Positions 7,112 through 13,845 of a DNA stretch of 33,049 nt are shown here, one piece after another. Source of the DNA: Ruminococcus sp. (GTDB taxonomy: Bacteria > Bacillota > Clostridia > Oscillospirales > Ruminococcaceae); NCBI RefSeq assembly GCF_017549005.1, contig NZ_JAFYYT010000042.1, forward strand, positions 1 through 33,049, given 5' to 3'. The notes under the pieces are model-generated. The model made no database searches, had not been told where the DNA came from, and saw only the letters and a program-made list of their open reading frames with translations. A program made the translations under genes and the position numbers. The stretch's first letter is position 1; each line of letters opens with the position of its first letter.

Positions 7112-7174
7112 ATGCAGGTATATATGTGTAAAATGAATATTTGTATAACGAGCCCCGCGCTTTCTGTGTCATAG
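7112..7174 (+). CDS. Leader peptide (20 aa) upstream of ACT-gshA genes
   Basis: GGAGGTG is spaced about 6-7 nt from an ATG. Twenty codons follow (MQVYMCKMNIC then ITSPALSVS) ending in TAG. The peptide holds two Cys and three Met codons, and the stop lies at the edge of a hairpin (7173-7187). The downstream operon makes gamma-glutamylcysteine, so Cys (or Met) codon stalling could control the terminator at 7198. This is inference from position. Confidence 0.55.
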   Translation: MQVYMCKMNICITSPALSVS

Positions 7175-7197
7175 GCTTTTTCTGCCTGTAAGCAAAC

Positions 7198-7228
7198 AGT
7201 CTGCCGCGGAGGCAGGCTATTTTTATTT
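7198..7228 (+). terminator. Intrinsic attenuator before the ACT-gshA operon
   Basis: AGTCTGCC and GGCAGGCT pair (one G-U) around GCGGA, followed by ATTTTTATTT. An upstream hairpin AGGC..GCCT (7173-7187) and a CTGT/ACAG pairing (7186-7199) could form an alternative fold that frees the terminator's left arm. The first structural gene begins 15 nt later. Confidence 0.65.
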
Positions 7229-7242
7229 GCAGGAGGAATCAT

Positions 7243-7488
7243 ATGAAAAGAATTGAAGTAATATCCCTTGACAGAATAGGCCTTGTCGGTGAAATATCCA
7301 ACGTCATCAGACGTCTGAACGGCAACATCATAACTCATACAGCCAATGTAGTGACAGACGAAAAGAATATCCTCGTTTCGCATTTTACTGCCGATATCCT
7401 CTTTGAGACTGCTTCCGAAGATGAAGCTGTTTCACGCAGGCTTCGCAGGATAAAAAATGTGCGGCAGGTAAGAATTACAGATATTTGA
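7243..7488 (+). CDS. Stand-alone ACT-domain protein (81 aa)
   Basis: A single ACT domain: RIEVISLDRIGLVGEISNVI is the first strand, ligand loop (R-I-G-L-V) and helix; NIITHTANVV and the repeated beta-alpha-beta half complete the fold. ACT domains bind amino acids and usually regulate metabolic enzymes. Placed first in the operon, 10 bp before the gamma-glutamylcysteine synthetase, it could be a separate regulatory subunit or amino-acid sensor for that enzyme; this is inferred from context. AGGAGG precedes the ATG. Confidence 0.85.
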   Translation: MKRIEVISLDRIGLVGEISNVIRRLNGNIITHTANVVTDEKNILVSHFTADILFETASEDEAVSRRLRRIKNVRQVRITDI

Positions 7489-7498
7489 GGTGATATTT

Positions 7499-8647
7499 AT
7501 GATCACAAGTAAATATTATTACAGCGGTAAATTCGGCATTGAGCGCGAAACTCTCCGCGTGGACGGTCAGGGCAGACTTGCTCAGACTCCTCACCCTTTC
7601 GGCAATGACGAGCATATCACCCGTGATTTCTGCGAGAATCAGGTGGAGCTTGTAACTCCCGTCTGCCACAGCGTTGACGAGGCTGTTGAAGCTCTTGCTG
7701 AGCTCGATAGAATGGCCCGCAAGGAACTTGCAAAAAACGGCGAGAGCATATGGCTCTACAGCAATCCTCCCCACTTTGACAGTGAGGACGAGATACCCAT
7801 TGCAGACTTCACAGGCGACCATTCCTCAAAGCGTGCGTACCGTGAAGTCCTTGAACAGAAATACGGCAAAAAGCTCATGCTTTTCTCGGGTATTCACTTC
7901 AATTTCTCATTCGCAGAGGAATATATCCGTGAGCTCAATACAAATAATGAGGACTTCCATACATTCCGCGACGAGCTTTACCTCAGACTTTACAAGCAGC
8001 TTATGGTGCATAGCTGGCTGCTTGTGCTGCTTACGGCGGCGAGTCCTTATTATGACGCTTCACTTGACAAGGACGGAAAAAGCGGTATAATTATGAGTGG
8101 GTATTCGTCCCTGCGAAACAGCAAACGGGGCTACTGGAACAAGTTTCTGCCCATACTTGACCACAGGAGCTTAAAGACTTTCACAGGCAGTATCAAAAAG
8201 CATATCGTGACGGGTTCGCTGTACTCCGCAAGCGAGCTGTACCTGCCCATACGCCTTAAACCAAAAGGCGTGAACACCCTTGAAAATCTTGCGTCAAAGG
8301 GTGTTGACCATATCGAGCTGAGAATGTTCGACCTCAATCCCTCCGCATCTCTCGGAATCGACAGCAGAGACCTTGAATTTGCTCATCTGCTTATACTTTA
8401 TCTGCTCCCGCAGGCCGATTTCGACTTCACTCCTGAATTACAGGAAAAGGCAGTCCGCGACCATAAAAACGCGGCACTTCTTGAACCTGATACAAAGCTT
8501 TTAGAGCGCGGACTTGAAGTAATCGAGGAAATGGAAAAGCATTTTTCGGACAACGAAAAAGCACTTGAAATAATTGCATATGAGAAAGAAAAAATACTCG
8601 GCAGAAATCATTTTAAAACCTCAATTGTTTCGGCTTCTGCAAAGTAA
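7499..8647 (+). CDS. Glutamate-cysteine ligase-type enzyme (382 aa)
   Basis: Joins the gamma-carboxyl of glutamate to cysteine with ATP. The N-terminal KFGIERETLRVDGQGRL motif is diagnostic of the GshA/GshF ligase domain; DFCENQVELVTP, SGIHFNFSF (metal/ATP site) and ELRMFDLNPSASLGI also fit. At 382 aa it is shorter than E. coli GshA and lacks the ATP-grasp half that gives bifunctional GshF its glutathione synthetase activity. No separate gshB is visible, so the product may stop at gamma-glutamylcysteine. The ATG at 7499 is preferred over a GTG at 7490 because GAGGTGAT sits just upstream. A class II amidotransferase follows, a pairing like EgtA-EgtC. Confidence 0.85.
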   Translation: MITSKYYYSGKFGIERETLRVDGQGRLAQTPHPFGNDEHITRDFCENQVELVTPVCHSVDEAVEALAELDRMARKELAKNGESIWLYSNPPHFDSEDEIPIADFTGDHSSKRAYREVLEQKYGKKLMLFSGIHFNFSFAEEYIRELNTNNEDFHTFRDELYLRLYKQLMVHSWLLVLLTAASPYYDASLDKDGKSGIIMSGYSSLRNSKRGYWNKFLPILDHRSLKTFTGSIKKHIVTGSLYSASELYLPIRLKPKGVNTLENLASKGVDHIELRMFDLNPSASLGIDSRDLEFAHLLILYLLPQADFDFTPELQEKAVRDHKNAALLEPDTKLLERGLEVIEEMEKHFSDNEKALEIIAYEKEKILGRNHFKTSIVSASAK

Positions 8648-8675
8648 TTAAGGATCAGACAAGGCGGTGAAATAA

Positions 8676-9434
8676 ATGTGCGAGCTTCTGGGCTTCACTT
8701 CAGAAAAAAATACGGATATATCGGACTATCTGCGCAGTTTTTTTGCTCACAGCAGAAGCAATCCTCACGGCTGGGGAATGATGTATGAAAATGCTGGCAG
8801 AGTCATTCTGAAAGAGCCTGTCTGCGCCGCTGAAAGTTCTTTTCTCGGCGATATGATAGATAGTCTTGCTCCGCAGAAAAACCTTCTCGCACATATAAGA
8901 TTTGCCACTGTCGGCTCCATAAACGAGAACAACTGCCACCCATTCACGGGAAAGGATATTTCGGGCAGAGAATGGACTCTTATCCACAACGGTACTATCT
9001 TCAACGGCAGGCATAATCACCGGTATTCTGCCGCACAGCAGGGAGATACGGACTCCGAGCGCTTCTTTCTTTCGCTTCTCGACTATATGAACGAGCATAT
9101 CTCACGGGCTGTTCCCAATGAGCGTGAACGCTTTGAGACAGTAAACAGCTTCATAGTGGAGAACGCTCCGCGGAACAAGCTGAATCTGATGATATACGAC
9201 GGCGATATGCTCTATGTACACAAGAATCTGAAAAATACGCTGTGCTTCAAAAGGCTTGAAAACGGCATTATTTTCGCTACAAAGCCCCTTGATGACGGCG
9301 TGTGGATACCGTTCCCCATGGCGCAGGTAATAGCCTACAAGCACGGCAGAGAAGTCTATCGCGGCGACCGCCACAAGGGCACTTTCGTTCCGCCCCTTGA
9401 GTATATTACGGCAATGGACGCAATGTATATATGA
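8676..9434 (+). CDS. Class II glutamine amidotransferase, YafJ/EgtC-like (252 aa)
   Basis: An Ntn-hydrolase beginning MCELLGF, so Cys2 becomes the N-terminal nucleophile after Met removal. SRSNPHGWGMMYE, HIRFATVGSINENNCHPF and LIHNGTIFN are the glutamine-binding motifs of this family (Arg73-type, Asn-Gly oxyanion segment). No synthetase domain is attached, so it is a stand-alone amidohydrolase. The family includes EgtC, which removes gamma-glutamyl groups; being 28 bp behind a gamma-glutamylcysteine ligase makes a gamma-glutamyl hydrolase or transfer role plausible. AAGGCGGTGA precedes the ATG. The substrate is inference. Confidence 0.85.
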   Translation: MCELLGFTSEKNTDISDYLRSFFAHSRSNPHGWGMMYENAGRVILKEPVCAAESSFLGDMIDSLAPQKNLLAHIRFATVGSINENNCHPFTGKDISGREWTLIHNGTIFNGRHNHRYSAAQQGDTDSERFFLSLLDYMNEHISRAVPNERERFETVNSFIVENAPRNKLNLMIYDGDMLYVHKNLKNTLCFKRLENGIIFATKPLDDGVWIPFPMAQVIAYKHGREVYRGDRHKGTFVPPLEYITAMDAMYI

Positions 9435-9442
9435 GGTGAATT

Positions 9443-9892
9443 ATGAGCTATGATTTCTACGGCTGGGAAACCGCTTTGGTACCGCCGGTCAATAACGACT
9501 TCAAGGGCATAGATACTCCGCAGAAACTATATGACGCCCTTACTGAGATATGGTGCGAGTACACCTGTGCTCCACGTCTGCGCTTCAAATGGAGCAAGGA
9601 TAATATCACTCTCGGGCAGTGCTCCATAACCGCATTTTTAGCACAGGATATCTTCGGCGGAAAGGTTTACGGAGTCCTCAGACGAAAAGGAAACTATCAC
9701 TGCTACAATGTTGTGGGAGATGTAGTCTTTGACCTTACCAGCGAGCAGTTCGGCGGCGAAAAGCTGGACTATACCAACAATCCCGAGCAGTTCAGAGAAG
9801 TCCACTTCTCAAAAGCAGAAAAACGTGAGAGATATGAATATCTCAGGAAAAAACTGAAAGAATTTACGGAGCAGAACTATGAGCGCAAATGA
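9443..9892 (+). CDS. YunG-like conserved protein (149 aa)
   Basis: A cytosolic protein. ITLGQCSITAFLAQDIFGG (Cys near residue 59) followed by YHCYNVVGDVVFDLTSEQFG (His near 92, Asp near 101) gives a Cys-His-Asp order reminiscent of papain/transglutaminase-fold enzymes. From memory, this pattern matches the uncharacterised YunG family of Bacillus. Position as fourth gene of the gamma-glutamyl operon could mean it acts on amide or gamma-glutamyl bonds; that is a guess from context. GAGGTGA lies in the 8-bp gap after the previous stop. Confidence 0.7.
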   Translation: MSYDFYGWETALVPPVNNDFKGIDTPQKLYDALTEIWCEYTCAPRLRFKWSKDNITLGQCSITAFLAQDIFGGKVYGVLRRKGNYHCYNVVGDVVFDLTSEQFGGEKLDYTNNPEQFREVHFSKAEKRERYEYLRKKLKEFTEQNYERK

Positions 9893-10088
9893 GCTTAGAA
9901 AAGCTGTTATTTCGGACGATGAGCTGAGCTTTTCCCATAACGGCAGAGATTATCTATTATACGGCTGGAACCAGTGCGACGGCTACGTACTCAGCCTTGA
10001 ATGTGAGGGCGAGCTTGTATGGCAGTCAGCACCAATGTCAAAAGCCGCCTGTACAGATGAACTTATCAGGTATTATTCCGGACTATAA
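9879..10088 (+). CDS. Small hypothetical protein (69 aa)
   Basis: Overlaps the preceding gene by 14 bp, with CGGAG inside the upstream gene seven bases before the ATG, implying coupled translation. The protein (FSHNGRDYLLYGWNQCDGYV, then LVWQSAPMSKAACTDELIRY) is small, beta-rich looking and without membrane segments. I do not recognise the family. It is the last gene of the operon, 50 bp before a strong terminator. Confidence 0.7.
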   Translation: MSANELRKAVISDDELSFSHNGRDYLLYGWNQCDGYVLSLECEGELVWQSAPMSKAACTDELIRYYSGL

Positions 10089-10138
10089 CCGAATTTCCTG
10101 TTGCTCATATCGGCAAATTTATTAAGCGCCACATTTTC

Positions 10139-10170
10139 AGCCCTTTGCCTAAACCGGCAAAGGGCTTTTT
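10139..10170 (+). terminator. Terminator of the ACT-gshA operon
   Basis: AGCCCTTTGCC and GGCAAAGGGCT form a perfect 11-bp stem around TAAACC, followed by TTTT on the plus strand only. Confidence 0.9.
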
Positions 10171-10208
10171 CACTGTGGTCATCAAAGCCTGTATACCGCC
10201 ATATCCGC

Positions 10209-10253
10209 TTATGTACAACATAGATACGATAATTTTTTCTCATACTGCCACAT
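10209..10253 (-). pseudogene. cotJC: cotJC stub: only the N-terminus remains
   Basis: Immediately after cotJB, AAAGGAG and a 7-nt spacer lead to an ATG and MWQYEKKLSY, then LCCT and a stop. MWxYEKKLxYP is the start of the CotJC manganese-catalase-like coat protein as I remember it, a protein that normally has about 190 residues and is the third gene of cotJABC. Here the frame loses similarity after about ten codons, and the next gene's terminator lies 40 bp further. The simplest reading is a deletion of nearly all of cotJC. A cotJC copy may exist elsewhere. Confidence 0.55.
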
Positions 10254-10256
10254 AAT

Positions 10257-10505
10257 TTATCTCCTTTCCCACGGCCACGGATCATCTATCCATGTCCAGC
10301 GCTCGGCGTCTGTTGAACGGTCGGGCGTCAGCGGTCCGAACCGCCTTACAAACTCGTCAACTGCATTTTTCCGCAGTTCACTGTACTTTCGGAACATTGC
10401 GAGAGCGCGGCGGCACTCAGGGTGAGTATCAAGGTACAGATTCATCTCCTTTAGAGTGAAATCGTACTTTTTTATCTTGCTGAGAAGCATATTTTTCTCA
10501 TTCAT
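10257..10505 (-). CDS. cotJB: Spore coat protein CotJB
   Basis: An 82-residue protein, the usual length. IKKYDFTLKEMNLYLDTHPE, ALAMFRKY and FGPLT near residue 57, and the Trp-rich tail WTWIDDPWPWE are the family's conserved segments. CotJB belongs to the CotJ complex in the inner spore coat, together with CotJA and CotJC. Its ATG overlaps the cotJA stop (ATGA), so the two are co-translated. The partner cotJC is reduced to a stub just downstream. Confidence 0.9.
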   Translation of the reverse strand: MNEKNMLLSKIKKYDFTLKEMNLYLDTHPECRRALAMFRKYSELRKNAVDEFVRRFGPLTPDRSTDAERWTWIDDPWPWERR

Positions 10506-10759
10506 TTGCCGTCGCCTCCTCCCGTAAACGGCAGATCAAGCGGCGGAAACAATGTACCGCGGCTGAGCGCCTTATCGTCGTCGTAGGTCTCTCCCCACTG
10601 CTGAAACGGCACGTAAGCCATTGCCAGAGGCGTATTCCCGGGGAACATCTGCCCCGAGCCGTTCATGTTATTATTTCTGTCCATATTTGCAGGACTCAAA
10701 GGAGCTTCCCGTTCGCGGAATATCATCTCCTCAATATCGTCAAAAAGATCGAGCTTCAT
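10502..10759 (-). CDS. cotJA: Spore coat-associated protein CotJA
   Basis: An 85-residue protein with the family signature near its C-terminus: LAMAYVPFQQWGETYDDDKA, then GTLFPPLDLPFTG. CotJA is needed for CotJC incorporation into the coat in Bacillus. AAAAGGAGG precedes the ATG. A sigma-K-like promoter lies upstream, with a GC-rich hairpin (about 10779-10810) in the 5' leader. Its presence suggests a sporulation-capable, or recently sporulating, ancestor. Confidence 0.9.
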   Translation of the reverse strand: MKLDLFDDIEEMIFREREAPLSPANMDRNNNMNGSGQMFPGNTPLAMAYVPFQQWGETYDDDKALSRGTLFPPLDLPFTGGGDGK

Positions 10760-10814
10760 AACTCAGTCCTCCTTTTCTGCGCGGAGAACCTGTGCAGAAG
10801 TCCTCCGCACGTTT

Positions 10815-10843
10815 TATAATATGAAAAAAAGGAGATCACGGTT
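10815..10843 (-). promoter_or_regulatory. Candidate sigma-K (mother-cell) promoter of cotJAB
   Basis: On the minus strand AACC (10840-10843), a 16-bp spacer and CATATTATA (10815-10823) fit the sigma-K consensus mACm-N16-CATAnnnTA. No sigma-A pair is evident in this gap. Confidence 0.5.
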
Positions 10844-10844
10844 A

Positions 10845-10872
10845 CAAAAAAGCCGCAGCGTAAAACTGCGGC
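10845..10872 (-). terminator. Terminator of the membrane export gene
   Basis: GCCGCAG and CTGCGGC pair around CGTAAAA; on the minus strand six T follow. It insulates cotJAB from the upstream gene. Confidence 0.85.
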
Positions 10873-10920
10873 ATAAACCTTATTCCAAACAAGCTGGACA
10901 AAGCTTTTCAAATATGTACT

Positions 10921-11394
10921 TTATTTTATCGCGCTGAAAGCACTAACTCCGAGAAGAGTTGCCGCAGTAATGATAATGGCAGCAAGAACTACTCCGAGAG
11001 AAACCGCAAGAATACTCTTCTTGAAGTCAAGATCAAGAAGACTTGCCGCAAGAGTTCCTGTCCATGCGCCGGTACCGGGAAGCGGAATGCCGACAAAAAG
11101 TAGAAGCGCCCAGAACATTCCCTTTCCAGCCTTTTCCTTCAGCTTTTCTCCGCCGTGATGTCCCTTTTTCAGGCACCATGAAAAGAAACCGCCGATGACA
11201 GGCTTGTCCGAACCCCATTCCAGTATCTTTCTTGCAAAAAAGAATATAAACGGAACAGGTATCATATTGCCGATAAGGCATATGATAACCGCATAATACC
11301 ACTTAACGCCCATGCTAACGCCAACAGGGATAGCTCCTCTCAACTCAAAAATGGGCACCATAGAAAGTAAAAATGTTAAAATAATCTTTTTCAT
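10921..11394 (-). CDS. Small multidrug-export family membrane protein (157 aa)
   Basis: Resembles COG2426 / Sm_multidrug_ex. Hydrophobic segments at the N-terminus (IILTFLLSMVPIFELRGAIP), middle (YYAVIICLIGNMIPVPFIFF) and C-terminus (GMFWALLLFVGIPLPGTGAW, ILAVSLGVVLAAIIIT) predict four or five membrane spans. The motifs PIFELRGAIPVG and GIPLPGTGAWTG are the paired family signatures. The transport role is by family name only. MKKII at 11394 is taken as start; the longer frame adds residues without a better ribosome binding site. It stands as a single-gene unit. Confidence 0.85.
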   Translation of the reverse strand: MKKIILTFLLSMVPIFELRGAIPVGVSMGVKWYYAVIICLIGNMIPVPFIFFFARKILEWGSDKPVIGGFFSWCLKKGHHGGEKLKEKAGKGMFWALLLFVGIPLPGTGAWTGTLAASLLDLDFKKSILAVSLGVVLAAIIITAATLLGVSAFSAIK

Positions 11395-11430
11395 ATTACA
11401 ACTCTCTTTCCTGAAAATCACATACACTTT

Positions 11431-11459
11431 ATTATCTCACAAAATGTCGAAATAGTCAA
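11431..11459 (-). promoter_or_regulatory. Sigma-A promoter of the membrane export gene
   Basis: On the minus strand TTGACT (11454-11459) and GATAAT (11431-11436) are 17 bp apart, 37 bp before the chosen ATG. Confidence 0.75.
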
Positions 11460-11486
11460 GCATTTTTTCGCAAAAAGCATAAACAC

Positions 11487-11518
11487 AGCCCCGAAGCGCT
11501 CAGAATCGCCCCGGGGCT
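11487..11518 (-). terminator. Terminator of the two-gene GH11-like operon
   Basis: AGCCCCG and CGGGGCT pair across a loop of 18 nt that can fold further. On the minus strand the following sequence holds TTT and TTTTT. The T-tract is interrupted, so efficiency is uncertain. Confidence 0.5.
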
Positions 11519-11555
11519 CAGCTGTTACTGCAAGTTCAGGAGCAAACTGCTGTTT

Positions 11556-13832
11556 TTACTCTGTCTTTTCGGCAGAAACGGCTTTTCTGAGCTCCATGAG
11601 GTCGTAAATGTCCCATGTTCCGTCGCTGTTGATGTCAAAATCCCTGTCGCCGAAGTCACATTCTTCACCGAGCAGGAAGCTTCTGAACAGCTCCACGTCC
11701 TCCTCAGTGAATGTTTCCGGTTCAGCTTCTGATACTTCTATATTGCTGAAACGGAGGGATACTGTCCCCTTTCCGCGTCCTGTCATGTCGATACCAACGG
11801 CAGCCTGGCTTACACAGCCCAGTTTATAGCCTGCCTTCTTAAAAGCAGCTGCATGGGCTGCAAAGTCGATATAACCGCTCACACCGGAATGATTCTTGTC
11901 GTTCTCCCTGCATACGCTGTAATATTCGTCCACAACATTATCGCCATTGATAGTATGCGGAAGGATATGCTTCATCTGCACATACAGGTCGTACCATTTG
12001 TCGTTGATCCTGGTCTCGCCTATTTTCTTTGCGTCGCTTGGTACATAGGCTATGCTTGTACTGTCGAACACCTGCAAATGGATATCCCTGTAATAGCCTG
12101 CCTGTTTCATCCAGGCATGACCTGTGATGTAATAATTGCCCTCGGTGCTGACATCGGCAGCATAGCCAATGCAGACATTATCCTTCTTATCGAGGTATAT
12201 TTTTTTATCCTTGTCTATCATTTTTATCTTGCTGATGTAATCGTAAGCAAGCTTTTCACCGTCGTAATCGAATACGATAGTACCGTCCTTTTTCAGTACG
12301 CTTTGTGCGCCGCCGTACTGAGCGCTGTAGTCATATCCGTCCCTTTTATAGCTGACATTGCCGTCTCCGCCGAGGAGAACGTTCTCATTGTCATCAGGAG
12401 ACTCTATGTCAATATCGACGTCCTCAAGAATTATCTCGCCCGCACCCTTGCCGAATACCTCCGCAAAGGAAACGGTCTCATAAAGCTTTCCGAGTCTTGC
12501 TCCCGCTTTTTCCCAGGCTTTAAAATGCTTGAGAAGATCGACTTCGCCTGCAGCTCCGTAAACCGCGTCACTGAACTGTACCTGTGAAACGCTCCAGTAC
12601 TGATATACGGGAGGCGAGTCGAAAGACATGGAAACAGCGTAGCCCTTATACAGGTCATATTTTACTCCGTCTATCTCAACTGTATCAATATATTCCTTTT
12701 CTGAGACGAAATCGTCGGAATTCCTGAACTGAACTACATAAAACTCCGCAGTCTGATCGTAAGTCCAGCCGTAAACTCCTGCGGCATAGCCGTCCTTTGC
12801 CTTAATATCCGTTCTGTAGCGGATATTTATCTTGTCATAGTCGGTACATTTCAGAGCATTCGGGGCATTCAGGATATTTTCGTTCACACAGCCCTTACGG
12901 AACAGACAATTTGAATATTCGCTGTTATTATTGTACACGCAGGCAGCTTTTCCGTCACTGTATACGGTCATTTCGCCGTTTGAATAATCGTCGATCTGCC
13001 AGAAACTGTACCTGAGCCCGTCATAGTAAACATACTTATTTTCTTTCTCGCAATTCGGAACCGTCATTCTCGGCGGAGCGTCTATGGAAACTATCCTGTT
13101 GCGAGATACCTTTACAGAGCCCTTTTCGCCCAGCGCCCTGACGCAGAGCCTTGTACCCATTACCTTTTTGATATCAAGCTCTTCGCAAATGCCCTTTATG
13201 TCGATCTTTCCGCTCGTTTCCTCCGAAAGGTCAACGCTTTCCCTGCGTATGATGTAAACAATATCAGCAGACCCATTTTCTGTAGGTATACGATAGACAT
13301 CGTATTCTGCTCCGTTTACGGCTATGGTACCCGTTCTGAACTCCTCGCCGGGGAGCTTCATACCGGAATATGACTCCTCAACAAATATCTCAGCTAATCC
13401 CACCTGTTTGAAAACTCCCACAAACCTTGCGCGGAAAACATATCCGCCCTCAGTCTCCGCAGAAGCTGTATAGTCGATGTAATAACGCTTGAAGTCCTCC
13501 AGATTGGCTTCGTTGTGAGAGCCGACCTCAAAATCCGCAATATCTGTACCCTCCCACGAACAGCTGAATGTCATGTTTTTTCTGTTAATATCAAAAGACA
13601 GCTTTCCGTCGTCGCCAGCAGCTTTCCACAGCTCAAAATCAGCGTCCGAGCGCGGTTCTTCGTAATGCTCCGCAAAGGAATCCTCACCCGTTGCGATCCC
13701 CACATTCTGCTCCCCTGCTGCTTCAGGAACAAAAATATTTCCGACTGCGTCGGCAGGCAGCAAAGCCAATGAAGCCGTTGTGACAATACAGGCTGTCACC
13801 AGTGATAAAAAGTGTCTGATCTTGTTTTTCAT
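11556..13832 (-). CDS. Secreted dockerin protein with three GH11-like domains
   Basis: A 758-residue exported protein; signal peptide about 1-29. GH11-like copies lie near 62-250, 268-480 and 490-700. Copy 1 keeps the nucleophile Glu (GLAEIFVEE, E148) but has Arg (LCVRALG) at the acid/base position. Copy 2 is the best preserved: YSFWQIDD, AGVYGWTYDQTAEFYVV (E363), QYWSV and VSFAEVFGKG (E458), so both catalytic Glu may survive. Copy 3 has RDIHLQVF and VGIDMTG and lacks both. The tail is a half-degenerate dockerin: DFDINSDGTWDIYDLMELRK is an intact calcium loop plus helix, the preceding repeat has lost its ligands. The ATG at 13832 is preferred over one at 13844 because GAGGTG needs that spacing. 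The site overlaps the stop of the upstream gene, so the two are coupled. Confidence 0.8.
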   Translation of the reverse strand: MKNKIRHFLSLVTACIVTTASLALLPADAVGNIFVPEAAGEQNVGIATGEDSFAEHYEEPRSDADFELWKAAGDDGKLSFDINRKNMTFSCSWEGTDIADFEVGSHNEANLEDFKRYYIDYTASAETEGGYVFRARFVGVFKQVGLAEIFVEESYSGMKLPGEEFRTGTIAVNGAEYDVYRIPTENGSADIVYIIRRESVDLSEETSGKIDIKGICEELDIKKVMGTRLCVRALGEKGSVKVSRNRIVSIDAPPRMTVPNCEKENKYVYYDGLRYSFWQIDDYSNGEMTVYSDGKAACVYNNNSEYSNCLFRKGCVNENILNAPNALKCTDYDKINIRYRTDIKAKDGYAAGVYGWTYDQTAEFYVVQFRNSDDFVSEKEYIDTVEIDGVKYDLYKGYAVSMSFDSPPVYQYWSVSQVQFSDAVYGAAGEVDLLKHFKAWEKAGARLGKLYETVSFAEVFGKGAGEIILEDVDIDIESPDDNENVLLGGDGNVSYKRDGYDYSAQYGGAQSVLKKDGTIVFDYDGEKLAYDYISKIKMIDKDKKIYLDKKDNVCIGYAADVSTEGNYYITGHAWMKQAGYYRDIHLQVFDSTSIAYVPSDAKKIGETRINDKWYDLYVQMKHILPHTINGDNVVDEYYSVCRENDKNHSGVSGYIDFAAHAAAFKKAGYKLGCVSQAAVGIDMTGRGKGTVSLRFSNIEVSEAEPETFTEEDVELFRSFLLGEECDFGDRDFDINSDGTWDIYDLMELRKAVSAEKTE

Positions 13833-13845
13833 GTCGACATTCACC

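Noticed and set aside
10073-10285. 70-codon minus-strand frame downstream of cotJB
   Set aside because: It contains the terminator of the opposite operon and overlaps cotJB; the reading frame that makes sense here is the cotJC stub.
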